A stretch of 64,000 nt of DNA from Porticoccus litoralis (GTDB lineage: Bacteria > Pseudomonadota > Gammaproteobacteria > Pseudomonadales > Porticoccaceae), in the NCBI RefSeq assembly GCF_030676955.1, contig NZ_JAUUUU010000001.1, positions 682,001 to 746,000 of the forward strand, in the 5' to 3' direction. The notes beneath the pieces were generated by a model. It saw nothing but the letters and a program-made list of their open reading frames with translations. It was not told where the DNA came from and did not search any database. Both the position numbers and the translations under genes were made by a program. Positions 50,111 to 57,949 of the stretch are shown one piece after another. The stretch's first letter is position 1; each line of letters begins with the position of its first letter.

Positions 50111-50509
50111 ATGATATTTTCTATTAAACCCAAGCACCGAAAATTACAGAACCCTTCTGCGGGTGCCATGGCTGAAAACCGGGCCAGATCCTGGCTGGAG
50201 AAACAAGGCTTGCAACTCCTGGAGAAGAATTATCGAACTACTCGCGGCGAGATTGATCTGATCATGCAAGATGGGGATACCCTGGTGTTTGTGGAGGTCA
50301 GAATGCGACAGAACGAGCGGTTTGCCACGGCGGCCCAGAGCATAGATCACCGCAAGCAGCAGCGTATCATCTCCACCGCTCAACACTATTTGCAGGCTCA
50401 AGGACTCTGGGAAAAAATCCCCTGCCGCTTTGACGCCATTTGCCTGCAAAGAGACACCGACAACGGTAATGGCTATCGGGTAGAATGGCTACAAAATGCA
50501 TTTAGCTAG
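50111..50509 (+). CDS. yraN: UPF0102 protein YraN (putative endonuclease fold)
   Basis: A 132-residue protein of UPF0102, an archaeal Holliday-junction-resolvase-like fold of unknown role. AGAMAENRARSWLEKQGLQ, NYRTTRGEIDLIMQDGDTLVFVEV with the endonuclease-like E-x(n)-D-x(n)-EVR pattern, and RKQQRIISTAQHYL are conserved. The order lpoA-yraN-diaA-dolP matches E. coli yraMNOP. diaA begins 25 bp later. Confidence 0.95.
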   Translation: MIFSIKPKHRKLQNPSAGAMAENRARSWLEKQGLQLLEKNYRTTRGEIDLIMQDGDTLVFVEVRMRQNERFATAAQSIDHRKQQRIISTAQHYLQAQGLWEKIPCRFDAICLQRDTDNGNGYRVEWLQNAFS

Positions 50510-50534
50510 CCGCAGAGAACCGTTGTAGAGAGCT

Positions 50535-51122
50535 ATGGAATCAAGTGTTATCGAACAGTTTCACCAGAGCATCGAGGCAAAAATGGCCGCCGGTGAAACA
50601 CTGGCTCCTCTGATTGCCAAAGCAAGCACCAAAATTGTCGAGCAACTGGTACAGGACCACCAGGTATTATGCTGCGGGAATGGCCTGTCCTCGGCACTGG
50701 CGAAAATTTTCACTCAGTCCCTGCTACTGCAATACAAACTGGAACGACCTGGATTTCCCGCCATCTGCCTCAGCAACGATTGCTCGCTGATCACAGCTAT
50801 CAGCCACTACCACAGTGTTAGTGAAATTTTCAGTCGACAGGTAAAAACCCTGGGCCGCCCAGGGGATGTACTGGTTATATTCAGCCTTGGCACCAACCCG
50901 AGCAACCTGGTGCAGGCCATTCATACCGCCCATGACCGGGACATGTCTGTGATCGGTTTCACCGGAGCTGGAGACAAGGATCTGTCCGCACTCCTCAGTG
51001 GCGATGATATCGAGATTCGTGTCGACCACGACGACCGTCACCGCATCAGTGAAGTACATTTATTAAGTATTTTTTGTCTTTGTGAATTAATTGACCAACA
51101 ACTATTTGGAGGAACCGCCTGA
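50535..51122 (+). CDS. diaA: DnaA initiator-associating SIS-domain protein DiaA (GmhA-like)
   Basis: SIS-domain protein of the GmhA/DiaA group, 195 residues. In E. coli DiaA binds DnaA and promotes initiation. VLCCGNGLSSALAKIF (P-loop-like SIS motif), ITAISHYHSVSEIFSRQVKTLGRPGDVLVIFSLGTNPSNLV and HLLSIFCLCELID are characteristic. Position in the yraN-diaA-dolP operon argues for DiaA rather than the heptose enzyme GmhA. Its stop overlaps the dolP ATG (TGATG). Confidence 0.93.
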   Translation: MESSVIEQFHQSIEAKMAAGETLAPLIAKASTKIVEQLVQDHQVLCCGNGLSSALAKIFTQSLLLQYKLERPGFPAICLSNDCSLITAISHYHSVSEIFSRQVKTLGRPGDVLVIFSLGTNPSNLVQAIHTAHDRDMSVIGFTGAGDKDLSALLSGDDIEIRVDHDDRHRISEVHLLSIFCLCELIDQQLFGGTA

Positions 51123-51694
51123 TGTACCAGCGCCTGGCAGCTTTGCTGCTGATCAGCGTCATCGGCCTGACCGGCTGCACGAATATCATTCACGCCACTA
51201 CGGATGAACCTATCAAGCCGGACCCTACAAATACCTCACTGGGCACTGACATTGATGACTGGCAGCTGGAAACACTGATTGGTGTGAATATCAAAAAGGC
51301 GAGCAGCCAGCTGGAACATGCCCATGTAAACATCAATGCCTACAATGGCGTGATTCTGCTGACCGGCGAGGTTGCCAGCAATGATTTGCGCACTCTGGCC
51401 GGCAACACGGCACGGGACTTCCGGGGCGTACGTCAGGTACATAATGAATTACAGGTTACCGGCACTTCTTCACTGGTATCCCGCAGCAACGATGTCTGGC
51501 TTTCAACCAAGGTACGCTCCAAGCTGATCGCGGAAAAAAATATCAAATCCACCCGTATCAAGGTGGTTACGGAAAGTGGTGTCATCTACCTGATGGGTCT
51601 GGTAACCCGCAGCACGGGAGATCAGGCCGCACTAGTGGCGAGTACGACGCGAGGCGCCAAGCGAGTCGTAAAAGTATTTGAATATATTGATTAG
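51122..51694 (+). CDS. dolP: BON-domain outer-membrane lipoprotein DolP (YraP)
   Basis: Outer-membrane lipoprotein that supports envelope integrity. It has 190 residues. The lipobox LTGC places Cys at 19. Two BON domains follow: the first around IKKASSQLEHAHVNINAYNGVILLTGEV, the second around TKVRSKLIAEKNIKSTRIKVVTESGVIYLMGLV. It overlaps diaA by one base and is followed by the bidirectional terminator at 51711. Confidence 0.95.
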   Translation: MYQRLAALLLISVIGLTGCTNIIHATTDEPIKPDPTNTSLGTDIDDWQLETLIGVNIKKASSQLEHAHVNINAYNGVILLTGEVASNDLRTLAGNTARDFRGVRQVHNELQVTGTSSLVSRSNDVWLSTKVRSKLIAEKNIKSTRIKVVTESGVIYLMGLVTRSTGDQAALVASTTRGAKRVVKVFEYID

Positions 51695-51710
51695 CCAATG
51701 CCTGGACATA

Positions 51711-51740
51711 AAAAAAACGGCCCTGATGGGCCGTTTTTTT
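51711..51740. terminator. Bidirectional terminator between dolP and thiolase
   Basis: AAAAAAACGGCCC and GGGCCGTTTTTTT form a perfect 13-bp stem with a TGAT loop. It serves both the plus-strand dolP operon and the minus-strand thiolase gene, which converge here. Confidence 0.92.
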
Positions 51741-51753
51741 ACAGGGGGACGTT

Positions 51754-52932
51754 TTACAGCACCTCAACCGCGAGGGCCGTCGCTTCACCACCACCGATAC
51801 AGATACCGGCGATACCCTTGGTTTTACCATAGGTCTGCAAGGCAGCCAGCAAGGTGACGATGATACGCGCACCTGACGCGCCAATGGGGTGTCCCAGTGC
51901 ACAAGCACCCCCATGAACATTGACCTTTTCATGGGGGATATCCAGCTCTTTCATGGCGGCCATGGTAACCACGGCAAATGCCTCATTAATCTCGAACAGG
52001 TCCACCTCATCCTTGGTCCAGCCGACTTTATCCAGCAGCTTACTAATAGCCCCTACGGGTGCTGTAGTAAACCATTCGGGCTCCTGGGAATGATAACTGT
52101 GAGCAAGGATGCGGGCCAACGGCTTAAGTCCCTGCTTTTCCGCCACTGACTGACGGGTGAGCACCAGAGCGGCGGCGCCATCACTGATGGAGCTGGCATT
52201 AGCCGCCGTTACCGTGCCGTCCTTGATAAAGGCTGGACGCATTTGTGGAATCTTATCTGCATTGGATTTACCCGGCTGCTCATCGATACGGTACTCCACA
52301 TCTCCTTTACGGCTGGACACAGTGACAGGTGCAATTTCACTGTCAAACTTACCCTCGGAAATGGCTTTATTGGCACGCTCCAGAGAAGCAATGGAAAACG
52401 CATCTTGTTCCTCACGGGTAAACCCATACTTGGAAACACACTGCTCGGCAAACAGACCCATTGCCTGGCCATTGTATGCGTCTTCCAGGCCATCCATGGT
52501 CATGTGGTCAAAAATCTGATTGTGGCCAAAACGGTAGCCGCTACGACCCTGCAACATCAGGTAAGGCGCATTGGTCATGCTTTCCATGCCACCCGCAACC
52601 GCTACATCGACGTTACCCAGGGTCAGGCTATCAAAAGCGTTCATCACCGCCTTCATGCCGGAACCACACACCTTATTCAGCGTGGTGGAGGTGACACTGT
52701 TGGGCAAACCCGCTCCCAGGGTCGCCTGTCTCGCCGGCGCCTGACGCAACCCAGCCGATAAAACACAGCCCATATCTACAGAATCAACCTGCTCTGGAGC
52801 GACGCCAGCACGCTCAACCGCCGCCTTGATGGCCGATGCTCCGAGCTGTGTCGTGGGAACACCACTGAACTGGCCTTGCATGCTGCCGATCGGCGTGCGT
52901 GCCATACCGACAATTACGATAGGATCTGACAT
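51754..52932 (-). CDS. Acetyl-CoA C-acetyltransferase (thiolase)
   Basis: Thiolase of the AtoB/PhaA type, condensing or cleaving acetoacetyl-CoA. It has 392 residues. The nucleophile is C89 (NKVCGSGMKA), the catalytic His is H348 (GHPIGASGA) and the proton-transfer Cys is C378 (ICIGGGEA); NEAFAVVTM is conserved. No other polyhydroxybutyrate or fatty-acid gene is next to it. ATG 52932, 11 bp after the sspB stop. It could be co-transcribed with sspB and sspA. Confidence 0.96.
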   Translation of the reverse strand: MSDPIVIVGMARTPIGSMQGQFSGVPTTQLGASAIKAAVERAGVAPEQVDSVDMGCVLSAGLRQAPARQATLGAGLPNSVTSTTLNKVCGSGMKAVMNAFDSLTLGNVDVAVAGGMESMTNAPYLMLQGRSGYRFGHNQIFDHMTMDGLEDAYNGQAMGLFAEQCVSKYGFTREEQDAFSIASLERANKAISEGKFDSEIAPVTVSSRKGDVEYRIDEQPGKSNADKIPQMRPAFIKDGTVTAANASSISDGAAALVLTRQSVAEKQGLKPLARILAHSYHSQEPEWFTTAPVGAISKLLDKVGWTKDEVDLFEINEAFAVVTMAAMKELDIPHEKVNVHGGACALGHPIGASGARIIVTLLAALQTYGKTKGIAGICIGGGEATALAVEVL

Positions 52933-52943
52933 GATTTTTACCT

Positions 52944-53384
52944 CTATTTAACTACTCTAAGGGAAGGCTTGACCGTCTTATCACTTGGCTTGACCGCTTT
53001 ACCCTCCTTTACAGCCTTGGGTTTACTGGGTCCTGGTCCTTGCGGATCAGGATCCGTATCTTTTTCGGGCTGAAATACCATGCCCTGCCCATTTTCACGC
53101 GCGTAAATCCCTGTGATGGACTGGATAGGAAGTCGAATATTGCTGGGGACACCGCCAAAACGGGTACTGAAAGCTACCTGATCATTATTCATAACAAAGG
53201 CAGCCACAGCCCTAGGCGCAACATTCAATACAATCTGACCGTCGTTGACATGCTCCTGTGGCACCTCAACGCCCGGAAAGTAGGCATCTACCACCATGTA
53301 GGGCGTACATTGATTGTCCACTATCCAGTCATAGAAAGCCCGGATCAGGTACGGTCGGTTTGATGTCATTTTCATACGCGCCAT
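52944..53384 (-). CDS. sspB: ClpXP adaptor SspB
   Basis: Delivers ssrA-tagged proteins to ClpXP. It has 146 residues. The folded domain SNRPYLIRAFYDWIVDNQCTPYMVV to TRFGGVPSNIRLPIQSITGIYARENGQGM matches SspB. A long charged, Pro/Lys-rich linker follows, then the C-terminal ClpX-binding tail SLRVVK. Several Met codons (53384, 53375, 53369) could start it. It lies 78 bp after sspA, with a terminator-like hairpin between. Confidence 0.96.
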   Translation of the reverse strand: MARMKMTSNRPYLIRAFYDWIVDNQCTPYMVVDAYFPGVEVPQEHVNDGQIVLNVAPRAVAAFVMNNDQVAFSTRFGGVPSNIRLPIQSITGIYARENGQGMVFQPEKDTDPDPQGPGPSKPKAVKEGKAVKPSDKTVKPSLRVVK

Positions 53385-53415
53385 AGGTTCCGGGTAAATG
53401 GGCCGACATTGTACA

Positions 53416-53442
53416 AAAAAAGGGACAACGAGGTCCCTTTTT
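53416..53442 (-). terminator. Intrinsic terminator/attenuator between sspA and sspB
   Basis: GGGAC pairs with GTCCC, flanked by A and T tracts (minus strand reads AAAAAGGGACC...TCCCTTTTTTT). It would terminate most transcription after sspA, so sspB may be read through at lower level or from its own promoter. Confidence 0.75.
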
Positions 53443-53462
53443 AAACATTTCGCAAAAACGAC

Positions 53463-54095
53463 CTAGCTGGCCATTTCTTTTTCCAGCTCAGAGAGGCTCT
53501 CGCGGAATGACTCCCTTTCAAACAGCCTCTGCATGTAATCATGTAAGGGTTTTACCTGGCGGTTGTTGGGCAACTTAATACCCAAACTGTCCAAACGCCA
53601 CAAAATCGGCGCCAGACAACAGTCGACCAGAGTAAACTCTTCACTCATAAAGTAAGGCAGGTCTGCAAAAATAGGAGCAATGCTGCAAAGGCTGTCACTG
53701 AGCTCTTTGCGTGCTTTGTCGGCCTCAGCGCTGTCAGGATTGCTGATAATGATATCAATCTGACTACAACAGTCGCGCTCAATACGATGCATAAACTGAC
53801 GGCTCAATGCCCTGGCAACCGGATAAACAGGCAGCAACGGTGGATGAGGGAAACGCTCATCCAGGTACTCCATCATTACCTTGGTTTCGTAGAGTGCCAG
53901 ATCCCGATCGACCAGGGTTGGCAGGGAGGCATAAGGGTTCAGCTCCAGCACATCTTCGGGCAGGTTTTGATCATCCACCTCTTCAATCTCAACCGTTACC
54001 CCCTTTTCAGCCAGCACGATACGAACTCGGTGACTGTAATGACAGGACGGATCAGAGAAAAAAGTCATCGAAGATCGTTTGGCAACAACCCCCAT
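53463..54095 (-). CDS. sspA: Stringent starvation protein A SspA
   Basis: RNA-polymerase-associated glutathione-S-transferase-like regulator, 210 residues. TFFSDPSCHYSHRVRIVLAEKGV is the N-terminal thioredoxin-like segment, then NPYASLPTLVDRDLALYETKVMMEYLDERFPHPPLLP, and the C-terminal helical domain FTLVDCCLAPILWRL. The order petABC-sspA-sspB is that of pseudomonads. ATG 54095, 33 bp after the petBC terminator, with GAGG upstream. Confidence 0.97.
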   Translation of the reverse strand: MGVVAKRSSMTFFSDPSCHYSHRVRIVLAEKGVTVEIEEVDDQNLPEDVLELNPYASLPTLVDRDLALYETKVMMEYLDERFPHPPLLPVYPVARALSRQFMHRIERDCCSQIDIIISNPDSAEADKARKELSDSLCSIAPIFADLPYFMSEEFTLVDCCLAPILWRLDSLGIKLPNNRQVKPLHDYMQRLFERESFRESLSELEKEMAS

Positions 54096-54121
54096 ATTGG
54101 AACCTCTATTTTGATTGACAA

Positions 54122-54149
54122 AGAAAAGATGGCCGCTGTTGCGGCCATC
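54122..54149 (-). terminator. Terminator of the cytochrome bc1 operon
   Basis: GATGGCCGC and GCGGCCATC form a 9-bp stem with an AACA loop on the minus strand, followed by TTTTCTTT. It lies 12 bp past the cytochrome bc1 stop. Confidence 0.85.
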
Positions 54150-54160
54150 CCCATAAAAAA

Positions 54161-56194
54161 TTAGTGAATGCCTTTCCAGTATTCCCGGTTAAGCAGCCAT
54201 ACCCAGATAAACAGGAAGGCCAGGAATAACAGAACGTAGATACCGATACGCTGGCGATCTTCAGCCATAGGCTCGGCAATATAGGTCAGGAAGTTAACCA
54301 GATCGTAAACCGCTTCGTCATACTCCTCGGGACTCATGGTTCCCTCGGTCACCAGGCTATAGCGACCGCAATCATCTTCCAGGATTTCTGCACGAGTCAG
54401 AGGATCACGCTTGATCCCACCGTTGGCCGCATGAACCGGGCCCGGGGCACATTCTTGCAAGCCCTGAACGTCCAGCAATGCATGTGGCATACCCACGTCT
54501 TTAAACACCTTGTTGTTGACGCCAAACGGACGGGAAGGATCCTTGTAGAAGTGGCGCAAATAGGTGTAAACCCACTCGGAAGAACGAGCACGAGCGACCA
54601 GTGTCAGATCCGGCGGCGCAGCGCCAAACCAAACTTTGGCCTTATCCGCCGGCATGGCGATACTCATCAAGCTACCAATTTTCTGGTCGGCAAACACCAG
54701 GTTGTCCATCACCATGCCAGCAGGCATTTTCAGGTCTCTGGCTACTCGTTCCCAGCGCGAATATTTAGCCGAGTGACAGCCCATGCAGTAGTTGACGAAC
54801 AACTTAGCGCCATGTTGCAAAGATGCCTTATCTGACAGATCCGCTTCAAACTCGTCACAGGCGATGGTGCCACATTCATGCTCTGACTCAGAACCCACCG
54901 CTTTCAGCGGCAGCCAAGCCAGCAGGGCCACAAAAATCAGGGCTGCCAGCGATTTCCAGGGGCCAAATCCGCCATTGGTGGTAACGCGTTCCGGCTGCGG
55001 TGTGGTTTTTTCCAGCTTGGTCCAGATGGGCATTGCCAAGAAGAACACAAAATAAAGGATGGTACAGATCTGAGCCAGCAGTGTGCGGGCCGGTGTCGGC
55101 GCCTTCACACCCAGAACGCCCAAAATAATGAAGGATGCAGCAAACACCAGCAGGGCGATACGGCTGAAATTACCCTTGTAGCGGATTGACTTCACAGGGC
55201 TGCGATCCAGCCAGGGCAGCACAAACATGATGGCAATTGCCGCCGCCATCACCATGAAGCCAGCAAACTTATCTGGTACAGCTCGCAACATGGAGTAGAA
55301 CGGAGTGAAATACCACACCGGGGCAATGTGTGCTGGTGTCTTCAGCGGGTTGGCGATTTCAAAGTTGGCATGCTCAAGGAAATAACCACCCATTTCCGGT
55401 ACGAAGAACATAATAAAGGCAAACACGAACAGGAAGACCACAATCGGCACCAGATCGTGAACAGTATAATAGGGGTGGAACGGAATACCGTCACGGGGTA
55501 TACCGTTTTCATCCTTGTTCTTCTTGATCTCAACACCGTCGGGGTTATTAGAACCTACTTCATGCAATGCCAGGATGTGCAATACCACCAGGGCCAGCAG
55601 AATGATCGGCACGGCTACGACGTGCAGAGACATGAAACGATTGAGAGTGATACCGGAGATCAGGTAATCGCCGCGCACCCACTGCACGATATCTTCACCG
55701 ACCACGGGAATCGCACCGAACAGGGAGATAATCACCTGGGCACCCCAGTAGGACATCTGACCCCAGGGCAGTACGTAACCAAGGAAAGCTTCGGCCATCA
55801 GCGCCACATAAATGGTCATACCGAAGATCCACACCAACTCACGCGGTGGCTTGTAGGAACCGTAGAGCAGACCACGGAACATATGCATATAAACCACAAT
55901 AAAGAAGGCAGAGGCCCCGGTGGAATGCATGTAACGGATAATCCAGCCGTAATCTACATCGCGCATGATGTATTCAACGGAGGCAAACGCCTGTTCAGAA
56001 GAACCCTGATAACTCATCAGCAGCCAGATACCTGACAGCAGCTGAATAACCAGTACCACCATCGACAGAACGCCAAAGAAGTACCAGAAGTTGAAATTTT
56101 TCGGGGCGTAATACTTACCCATGTGGGTATCCCACGCCCGCTGCACGGGAAGACGTTTATCGACCCAGCCCCACAAACCAGTTAACCAATTCAT
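54161..56194 (-). CDS. Fused cytochrome b / cytochrome c1 of the bc1 complex
   Basis: One 677-residue frame encodes both membrane cytochromes of ubiquinol-cytochrome c reductase. Residues ~1-400 are cytochrome b. Heme ligands are H90/H104 and H191/H206, and the Qo motif is P292-V-W-Y295 (a PVWY form of PEWY). After a segment ~415-432 (SLAALIFVALLAWLP) acting as internal signal, residues ~435-677 form cytochrome c1 with C470-M-G-C473-H474, and a C-terminal anchor (GIYVLLFLAFLFIWVWLLN). Bradyrhizobium FbcH is a similar polyprotein cut by signal peptidase; a cut near KAVG/SES is plausible. ATG 56194 overlaps the petA stop. Confidence 0.96.
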   Translation of the reverse strand: MNWLTGLWGWVDKRLPVQRAWDTHMGKYYAPKNFNFWYFFGVLSMVVLVIQLLSGIWLLMSYQGSSEQAFASVEYIMRDVDYGWIIRYMHSTGASAFFIVVYMHMFRGLLYGSYKPPRELVWIFGMTIYVALMAEAFLGYVLPWGQMSYWGAQVIISLFGAIPVVGEDIVQWVRGDYLISGITLNRFMSLHVVAVPIILLALVVLHILALHEVGSNNPDGVEIKKNKDENGIPRDGIPFHPYYTVHDLVPIVVFLFVFAFIMFFVPEMGGYFLEHANFEIANPLKTPAHIAPVWYFTPFYSMLRAVPDKFAGFMVMAAAIAIMFVLPWLDRSPVKSIRYKGNFSRIALLVFAASFIILGVLGVKAPTPARTLLAQICTILYFVFFLAMPIWTKLEKTTPQPERVTTNGGFGPWKSLAALIFVALLAWLPLKAVGSESEHECGTIACDEFEADLSDKASLQHGAKLFVNYCMGCHSAKYSRWERVARDLKMPAGMVMDNLVFADQKIGSLMSIAMPADKAKVWFGAAPPDLTLVARARSSEWVYTYLRHFYKDPSRPFGVNNKVFKDVGMPHALLDVQGLQECAPGPVHAANGGIKRDPLTRAEILEDDCGRYSLVTEGTMSPEEYDEAVYDLVNFLTYIAEPMAEDRQRIGIYVLLFLAFLFIWVWLLNREYWKGIH

Positions 56195-56796
56195 TACGCG
56201 CCCTCCTGATCCACACCGATGACAATGACACTGTCGCTCTCGTAGGAATACGGAGGAACATCCAAGTTGGTTGGAGCAGGAACCCCGGTGAATACACGGC
56301 CAGACAAGTCAAACTTGGAACCGTGACAAGGGCAGAAGAAGCCACCAAACCATTGATCGCCGCCCAGATCCTGAGCGCCCACATCCGGACGATACATCGG
56401 AGCACAACCCAGGTGCGTGCAGAGGCCAACCAATACCAGATACTCTTCATGCCCCGGAATAGCACGGGTCACACCGTCAACGTAGGCCGGCTGATTGGAC
56501 TGCAGTGAAGTTGGATCCCGGAACATCTCGTCGTGACCATTCAGTCCATCGAGAATTTCCTGGGTACGACGAACGATATACACGGGCTTTCCGCGCCATT
56601 CGACGGTCACCATCTGACCTGGTTCAATTTTGGCGATATTCGCCTTGACCGGTGCACCAGCAGCTTTCGCCTTGGCGCTTGGGTTCCAGGAACCCACAAA
56701 AGGAACGGCAGCTCCAACTACCCCGGCAGCACCCACTACACACGTGGCCCCTGTCAGGAAGCGTCGACGCCCCTGATTAACACCGTCATTGCTCAT
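56194..56796 (-). CDS. petA: Rieske iron-sulfur subunit of cytochrome bc1
   Basis: Carries electrons from ubiquinol to cytochrome c1. It has 200 residues. An N-terminal twin-arginine signal RRRFLTG (residues 10-16) and membrane helix are followed by the Rieske domain with C126-T-H-L-G-C131 and C155-P-C-H-G-S160. The ATG at 56796 has GGGAG upstream. It is the first gene of the bc1 operon and overlaps the fused cytochrome gene by one base. Upstream, TTGTAA-N17-TACTAT could be its promoter. Confidence 0.98.
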   Translation of the reverse strand: MSNDGVNQGRRRFLTGATCVVGAAGVVGAAVPFVGSWNPSAKAKAAGAPVKANIAKIEPGQMVTVEWRGKPVYIVRRTQEILDGLNGHDEMFRDPTSLQSNQPAYVDGVTRAIPGHEEYLVLVGLCTHLGCAPMYRPDVGAQDLGGDQWFGGFFCPCHGSKFDLSGRVFTGVPAPTNLDVPPYSYESDSVIVIGVDQEGA

Positions 56797-56932
56797 GACG
56801 CTCTCCCGTTAACAGCAAAGGTTGGCAAAATTTTTATCTGTGGAAAATGGCGTGCAATAGTAATGAAAAGCACCATTTTTTACAAGACAAACACCCACAA
56901 AAAGTAGGTAATTTGTTGTTTTGAAAAACAAA

Positions 56933-56959
56933 AAAACCCGGCATTAAAGCCGGGTTTTT
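56933..56959 (-). terminator. Terminator after rpsI
   Basis: AAAACCCGGC pairs with GCCGGGTTTT around ATTAAA, 21 bp past the rpsI stop on the minus strand. It separates the ribosomal operon from petA. Confidence 0.85.
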
Positions 56960-56979
56960 CATATACATGCAAAGCCAAA

Positions 56980-57372
56980 TTAGCGCTTAGAGAACTGCGG
57001 GCGCTTACGGGCTTTGTGCAAGCCAACTTTCTTACGCTCAACTTCACGAGCATCACGTGTCAGGAAGCCTGCTTTACGCAGATTGCTGCGCAAACCTTCA
57101 TCGTATTGCACCAGTGCACGGGCTATACCGTGACGGATAGCGCCTGCTTGACCGAAGCTACCACCACCAGCAACGGTAATTTTCAGGTCGAATTTCTCGA
57201 CACTGTCTACCAGCTCCAGGGGCTGACGAACAATCATCCGCGCCACTTCACGACCGAAGTATTGATCCAGAGTGCGGTTATTGATGGTGATGTTGCCGGC
57301 ACCAGACTTCAGAAAAACTCTTGCTGAAGAGGTTTTGCGGCGACCGGTACCGTAGTATTGAGAGTCTGCCAT
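56980..57372 (-). CDS. rpsI: 30S ribosomal protein S9
   Basis: Small-subunit head protein whose C-terminal tail reaches the P site. It has 130 residues. QYYGTGRRKTSSARVFL, GQAGAIRHGIARALVQYD and the terminal KARKRPQFSKR are diagnostic. The second gene of the rplM-rpsI operon, 13 bp after rplM. Confidence 0.99.
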   Translation of the reverse strand: MADSQYYGTGRRKTSSARVFLKSGAGNITINNRTLDQYFGREVARMIVRQPLELVDSVEKFDLKITVAGGGSFGQAGAIRHGIARALVQYDEGLRSNLRKAGFLTRDAREVERKKVGLHKARKRPQFSKR

Positions 57373-57385
57373 AATTAACTATCCG

Positions 57386-57814
57386 TCAGATATTCAGTTC
57401 TTGTGGCTGTTGAGCAGTATGAGGATGCTCGGCGCCAGCGTACACTTTCAGCTTCTTGAACATAGCACTACCCAGCGGCCCTTTTGGCAGCATACCTTTT
57501 ACAGCATTCTGGATAGTGCGTTCCGGAGCTTTATCAATCAGCTTTTCAAAGCTGATTGACTTCAGGCCACCCGGATAACCGGTGTGGCGGTGGTAAATTT
57601 TGTCTTTCGCCTTGTTGCCTGTTACTCGAACCTGCTCAGCATTTACAACCACGATGTAATCCCCAGTGTCGACATGAGGAGTGTACTCAGGCTTATGCTT
57701 GCCACGCAGACGCGAAGCAATCTCGGCAGCCAAACGGCCCAATGTCTTGTCAGCAGCATCAACAATGTACCAGTCGCGCTGAACGGTTTCGGGCTTCGCA
57801 ATAAATGTTTTCAT
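57386..57814 (-). CDS. rplM: 50S ribosomal protein L13
   Basis: Early-assembly large-subunit protein. The ATG at 57814 gives 142 residues, exactly the usual length, starting MKTFIAKPETVQRDWYIVDA; a longer reading is non-homologous. LRGKHKPEYTPHVDTGD and GMLPKGPLG are conserved. AGGAAAAG precedes the start. In E. coli L13 represses its own operon through its mRNA leader; the ~37-nt leader here is short. Confidence 0.99.
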   Translation of the reverse strand: MKTFIAKPETVQRDWYIVDAADKTLGRLAAEIASRLRGKHKPEYTPHVDTGDYIVVVNAEQVRVTGNKAKDKIYHRHTGYPGGLKSISFEKLIDKAPERTIQNAVKGMLPKGPLGSAMFKKLKVYAGAEHPHTAQQPQELNI

Positions 57815-57857
57815 CTTTTCCTGCCTGAACTTTTTGGCCTTCCCAAAAGGAGGGCGC

Positions 57858-57886
57858 ATTTTACAGATGGCGTACAGCCATTTCAA
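57858..57886 (-). promoter_or_regulatory. Strong sigma70 promoter of rplM-rpsI with GC-rich discriminator
   Basis: On the minus strand TTGAAA (57886-57881), a 17-bp spacer, and TAAAAT (57863-57858) match the sigma70 consensus at 5 of 6 positions each. GCGCCC follows the -10 directly, a GC-rich discriminator typical of stringently controlled ribosomal promoters. Confidence 0.8.
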
Positions 57887-57949
57887 GGATATTTTTTGCC
57901 GATAAAACAACGCCGCAACTGGCCCTGAAAACAGCTGGTTTCTCCCTGC

